Shown: one piece after another, positions 5,511 through 6,326 of the stretch
How positions within the stretch are numbered: the first letter of the stretch is position 1
How the letters are laid out: each line of letters starts with the position of its first letter
Source of the DNA: an uncultured Lachnospiraceae bacterium
Lineage (GTDB): Bacteria; Bacillota; Clostridia; Lachnospirales; Lachnospiraceae
Assembly: GCA_947594335.1 (NCBI GenBank)
Contig: CANQEC010000145.1
Coordinates: forward strand, 1 to 6,326
Direction of reading: 5' to 3'
Length of the DNA stretch: 6,326 nt
Program-made: the position numbers and the translations under genes
Notes under the pieces: generated by a model
Database searches by the model: none
What the model saw: the letters and a program-made list of their open reading frames with translations, nothing else
Told to the model about the DNA's origin: nothing

Positions 5511-6326
5511 TTATTTCTGCGTCAGGTAGGTGAATACAAACATACTGCAGTTGTAAACCAGCCCGTCATACATGTCATCGTGGAACAGATACTTGTTCAT
5601 CGAATGAAGAATTACAGATACCGGAAGATCCCTTGCAAGGATCGCTTCGCATTCTTTGTAGTGCTCCCACTGCTCCGCCTGATCAGAGGTAGAGATCGCC
5701 GCGTTATAGGCAGCTTCGAACTCTTCGCTCTCCCAGAACGCGTCGGAGTTGAGCATGGAGCTGTACATGTTGGAGAGATCCTCATAATCCATGAACCAGC
5801 CGAAGTAGGAAACGTCATAATTTCCTTCATCTCTGTCGGTGAAGAAGTTCTCGGAACTTTCGACTGTCGCGTCAATTCCAAGCACGTTCTTCCAGTCGCT
5901 CGCAACCATCTCGGCAACTTCCTTGCGGCTCGCAGTATTAACAATATACTTCAGAACCGGGAAGCCCTGTCCGTCCGGATAACCTGCGTCGGCAAGAAGC
6001 TGCTTCGCCTCCTCGCAGTTGCCTTCGTAGTCGTCCATATCAACCCACGGATCTGCATACTCTGTGAAGTCCACGCCTTCGTCATTTGTATAGCCGCTGC
6101 TCGCATATGTGATGCCCGGCTCGTCGTTCATGGCACGGATATCCATGATACGCTGGCGGTCAATCGCAAGAGCAAGAGCCCTGCGGACGTTGACATCCTG
6201 AAGAGCCTCTGCGCCCGTGCCGCCCTTTTCCGGATCCTGGTTCAGGTTAAACATAACACAGAAGTTGTTGTTGCCCGGCACATAGTGAAGGCCGTTGCCT
6301 TCCATACGCTCAACTTCCTCATCCGG
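5511..6326 (-). CDS. Oligopeptide/dipeptide ABC transporter substrate-binding protein, C-terminal part (5' end outside window)
   Basis: The frame is open from the window edge to a TAA at 5511-5513, giving the last 271 residues of a family 5 solute-binding protein (OppA/DppA type); such proteins are usually 500-600 residues, so about half is seen. An in-frame Met at 6303-6305 is internal, not a start: the residues before it (PDEEVER) continue the same domain. Diagnostic features are NVRRALALAIDRQRIMD, followed by a segment on an ordered peptide-binding lobe, the KQLLADAGYPDGQGFP motif, YDVSYFGWFMDYEDL, and the late helix with EHYKECEAILARDLPVSVI. The protein would be an extracellular lipoprotein delivering peptides to a permease. 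No permease or ATPase gene follows it here, so those subunits must lie upstream or elsewhere. Being followed by an Ala-Glu epimerase suggests murein-derived peptides as ligand, which is an inference from context. Confidence 0.93.
   Translation of the reverse strand, partial: PDEEVERMEGNGLHYVPGNNNFCVMFNLNQDPEKGGTGAEALQDVNVRRALALAIDRQRIMDIRAMNDEPGITYASSGYTNDEGVDFTEYADPWVDMDDYEGNCEEAKQLLADAGYPDGQGFPVLKYIVNTASRKEVAEMVASDWKNVLGIDATVESSENFFTDRDEGNYDVSYFGWFMDYEDLSNMYSSMLNSDAFWESEEFEAAYNAAISTSDQAEQWEHYKECEAILARDLPVSVILHSMNKYLFHDDMYDGLVYNCSMFVFTYLTQK

Noticed and set aside
6303..6305. ATG as start of a 264-residue substrate-binding protein
   Set aside because: The frame remains open to the window edge and the segment after this Met is mid-domain for the family; no ribosome binding site precedes it.
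1..6326. RNA genes, CRISPR arrays, insertion sequences or long direct repeats
   Set aside because: Scanning by eye showed no tRNA-like cloverleaf, rRNA, spaced repeat array, transposase motif or repeat longer than the short inverted repeats listed.

Overview
The window looks like chromosomal DNA from a spore-forming or spore-related member of the Firmicutes, most likely a Clostridia/Lachnospiraceae-type gut bacterium. This is an inference from a SpoIID-family protein, purine-rich GGAGG ribosome binding sites, moderate GC content and an enolase-superfamily dipeptide epimerase next to an Opp/Dpp-type binding protein. The species cannot be named from the sequence. All five genes lie on the minus strand, so transcription runs from high to low coordinates.

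In transcription order: (1) the C-terminal 271 residues of a family 5 (oligopeptide/dipeptide) ABC transporter substrate-binding protein, 5511-6326, whose start lies outside the window. (2) A short spacer with a strong stem-loop terminator at 5480-5503. (3) A complete L-Ala-D/L-Glu-type dipeptide epimerase, 4347-5459, with all expected catalytic residues and the C-terminal DxD motif that marks this specificity. (4) A 133-base spacer with a perfect 10-bp hairpin just before a strong ribosome binding site. (5) A 609-residue protein, 2384-4213, that joins two bacterial SH3 domains, an NlpC/P60 cysteine peptidase and a class A beta-lactamase-like serine hydrolase domain. (6) A 119-base spacer with a plausible sigma-A promoter. 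(7) A membrane-anchored SpoIID/LytB-domain protein, 810-2264. (8) A YihY/BrkB-family integral membrane protein, 1-759, cut off at the left edge.

The first three genes read as a murein-peptide scavenging module. The binding protein would capture peptides for import. The YkfC-like endopeptidase would cut L-Ala-gamma-D-Glu from the diamino acid of the stem peptide. The epimerase would turn L-Ala-D-Glu into L-Ala-L-Glu for ordinary peptidases. This parallels the Bacillus subtilis ykfABCD arrangement, but here the YkfC-like enzyme carries a second, penicillin-recognising-type hydrolase domain, which is the most unusual feature of the window. The two downstream genes (SpoIID domain and BrkB) may form a separate transcription unit that also concerns the cell envelope. 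No RNA genes, mobile elements, CRISPR arrays or long repeats were found.
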